Part shown: piece after piece, positions 7,135 to 8,299 of the stretch
Layout: the number at the start of each line of letters is the position of its first letter
Numbering within the stretch: position 1 is the stretch's first letter
Origin: Clostridia bacterium
GTDB lineage: Bacteria > Bacillota > Clostridia > Christensenellales > Borkfalkiaceae
Direction: 5' to 3'
NCBI GenBank assembly: GCA_900770685.1
Contig: CAAGLC010000005.1
Location: 1-8,299 of the forward strand
Length of the DNA: 8,299 nucleotides
Translations under genes and position numbers: made by a program
Notes under the pieces: model-generated
What the model was told of the DNA's origin: nothing
What the model saw: only the letters and a program-made list of their open reading frames with translations
Databases searched by the model: none

Positions 7135-8262
7135 ATGATTTATTTAGATAACGCTGCAACGACGGTTCCTGATATTGAATCTGTTGATAAAGCAAAAATT
7201 TTTAATAGCGAAAATTTTTTTAATCCATCGGCACTTTATCGTAAGGGTATAAGCGCTTCTAACGAAATTAAACTCGCAAAAGAAAGCGTGTTAAAAAACC
7301 TTTCGGCTAGTACTGATGAGTTTGAGTGCATATTTACTTCGTGTGGTTCTGAGAGTGATAATCAGGCTATTTTTTGCGCGGTAAAGAAGGGTGTGTTCGT
7401 TACGAGTAGCGGAGAACATTCGGCTGTCTATAAAAGCTTTTTAGAATTAAAAAATAGGGGTAATACCGTCGTTTTTATACCGTTAAACAAAGACGGTTCG
7501 GTAAATGTTGATAACCTAATTAATTACGTTGCGAATAATCCCGTTGATTTCGTTTCTATTATGCACGTAAATAATGAAACTGGAGCAATTAACGACGTCA
7601 ATTATATAGCAAACAAGCTTAAAAAAATTAATAAAAGAATTATCTTCCACGTTGACGGTGTACAAGCATATGGTAAAATTCCGTTCGTTATCTCAAAAAA
7701 CATTGATTTGTATTCAATAAGCGCTCATAAGATTAATGCATTGAAGGGTACGGGTGCATTAATTAAGAAGAAAAAAGTAAACGTTAGTCCGCTCATATTT
7801 GGTGGTGGACAAGAAAAAGGTTTAAGAAGTGGCACGGAAAACGTTTTTGGAATAAAGGTTTTTCAATATGCCGGAGAGAAAAAATACGCTAAAATTATTG
7901 AAAATTATTTATACGTTAAAACGCTTAAAGAGTTGGCAACGCAACTTATAGATAAAAAAATTTTCACCGTTATTTCATCAAGTGACGGCTCGCCGTATAT
8001 TTTTACCGTTAGCGCAAACGGTTTGCGTGGAGAAGTATTAATGCATTTGTTGGAAGAATCTGACGTGATTGTTGGCAACGGCTCTGCTTGTTCGTCTAAA
8101 AATAGGTATAGTAGGGTAATCGAGGCGTGTGGATACGATAAAAAAGTACTAGATGGAGTTTTGCGTATTAGTTTTTCTATAGATAATACGAAAGAGGAAG
8201 TTGAGTATGCAATTAAAACTCTTAATGAGTGCGCAAGTAAATTAAAAGGAATTATGTATTAA
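7135..8262 (+). CDS. Cysteine desulfurase (NifS/IscS family, probably the ThiI partner, NifZ-like)
   Basis: This is a PLP enzyme that removes sulfur from cysteine, giving alanine and a protein persulfide. The N-terminus MIYLDNAATT is the classic start of the family and fixes the start codon. Other key residues are His95 in GEHSAV, the HVNNETG loop (144-150), Asp174 in HVDGVQ, the PLP lysine Lys199 in SAHK, RSGTEN (231-236) and the persulfide cysteine Cys319 in GSACSS. At 375 residues it is complete. The stop overlaps the start of a probable thiI gene by one base. In B. subtilis the thiI neighbour, NifZ, passes sulfur to ThiI for 4-thiouridine in tRNA; the same role is inferred here. A role in general iron-sulfur cluster assembly cannot be excluded, but no iscU or sufU is visible. 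No clear Shine-Dalgarno precedes the ATG, five bases after the upstream stop, so translation is probably coupled. Confidence 0.95.
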   Translation: MIYLDNAATTVPDIESVDKAKIFNSENFFNPSALYRKGISASNEIKLAKESVLKNLSASTDEFECIFTSCGSESDNQAIFCAVKKGVFVTSSGEHSAVYKSFLELKNRGNTVVFIPLNKDGSVNVDNLINYVANNPVDFVSIMHVNNETGAINDVNYIANKLKKINKRIIFHVDGVQAYGKIPFVISKNIDLYSISAHKINALKGTGALIKKKKVNVSPLIFGGGQEKGLRSGTENVFGIKVFQYAGEKKYAKIIENYLYVKTLKELATQLIDKKIFTVISSSDGSPYIFTVSANGLRGEVLMHLLEESDVIVGNGSACSSKNRYSRVIEACGYDKKVLDGVLRISFSIDNTKEEVEYAIKTLNECASKLKGIMY

Positions 8263-8299
8263 TGAAAGAAGCTATTATAATTAGATATTGTGAAATTCA
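8262..8299 (+). CDS. thiI: Probable ThiI, tRNA 4-thiouridine/thiazole sulfurtransferase, 5' end only
   Basis: Only 12 codons are in the window: M-K-E-A-I-I-I-R-Y-C-E-I. ThiI proteins typically begin with a hydrophobic strand followed by IRYGEI, and the gene usually follows a cysteine desulfurase in Bacillota, so the call rests on a short match plus context. The family's usual Gly after RY is Cys here. ThiI adenylates U8 of tRNA and accepts persulfide sulfur from the desulfurase to make 4-thiouridine; in many bacteria it also serves thiamine thiazole synthesis. The start overlaps the desulfurase stop (TAATG), and AAGGA (8246-8250) lies 11 bases upstream. Whether a rhodanese domain is present cannot be seen. 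Confidence 0.72.
   Translation, partial: MKEAIIIRYCEI

Noticed and set aside
1..8299. Insertion sequences, CRISPR arrays, prophage or defence genes
   Set aside because: No transposase, integrase, spaced direct repeats or defence-like domains are visible. The window is core house-keeping content with uniform base composition.

Overview
The window is a gene-dense, AT-rich stretch with all genes on the + strand. It looks like the chromosome of a low-GC, endospore-forming Bacillota, probably a member of the Clostridia. Three things point that way: the 3' end of a YunB-type sporulation gene, a T-box riboswitch in front of pheST, and a small membrane protein resembling a clostridial family of unknown function. 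Stop codons are TAA or TAG and translation follows the standard code. I cannot name the genus.

Layout: bases 2-481 are the 3' part of yunB, cut by the window edge. Bases 482-767 are the only long non-coding stretch, and it is fully accounted for. It holds a perfect-consensus sigma-A promoter (495-523), then a complete T-box leader with a Phe specifier codon (TTC, 617-619), stem III, the T-box sequence with UGGU bulge (709-721), mutually exclusive antiterminator and terminator, and a strong ribosome binding site. Then follow pheS (768-1793), pheT (1797-4193), mutS2 (4193-6553), a two-helix membrane protein of unknown function (6560-7129), a cysteine desulfurase (7135-8262) and the first 12 codons of a probable thiI (8262-end).

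From pheS onward, neighbouring genes overlap by one base (TAATG) or lie 3 to 6 bases apart, and I see no internal promoter or terminator. The simplest reading is one operon of more than 7.7 kb driven by the promoter at 495 and gated by uncharged tRNA-Phe. PheS and PheT form the tetrameric phenylalanyl-tRNA synthetase. MutS2 is a ribosome-rescue/DNA-structure ATPase. The cysteine desulfurase and ThiI form the known sulfur relay for 4-thiouridine in tRNA and/or thiazole synthesis. The common theme is tRNA charging, tRNA thiolation and translation quality control.

I did not find a clearly new multi-gene system. The points most worth a second look are: T-box control extending over mutS2 and the thiolation genes; a MutS2 whose Smr domain has lost the LDxRG motif but keeps HGxGxG; a perfect 10-bp inverted repeat near the start of mutS2; a conserved-looking unknown membrane protein; and a strong preference for C-ending codons before G (CpG across codon junctions) despite the AT-rich base composition.
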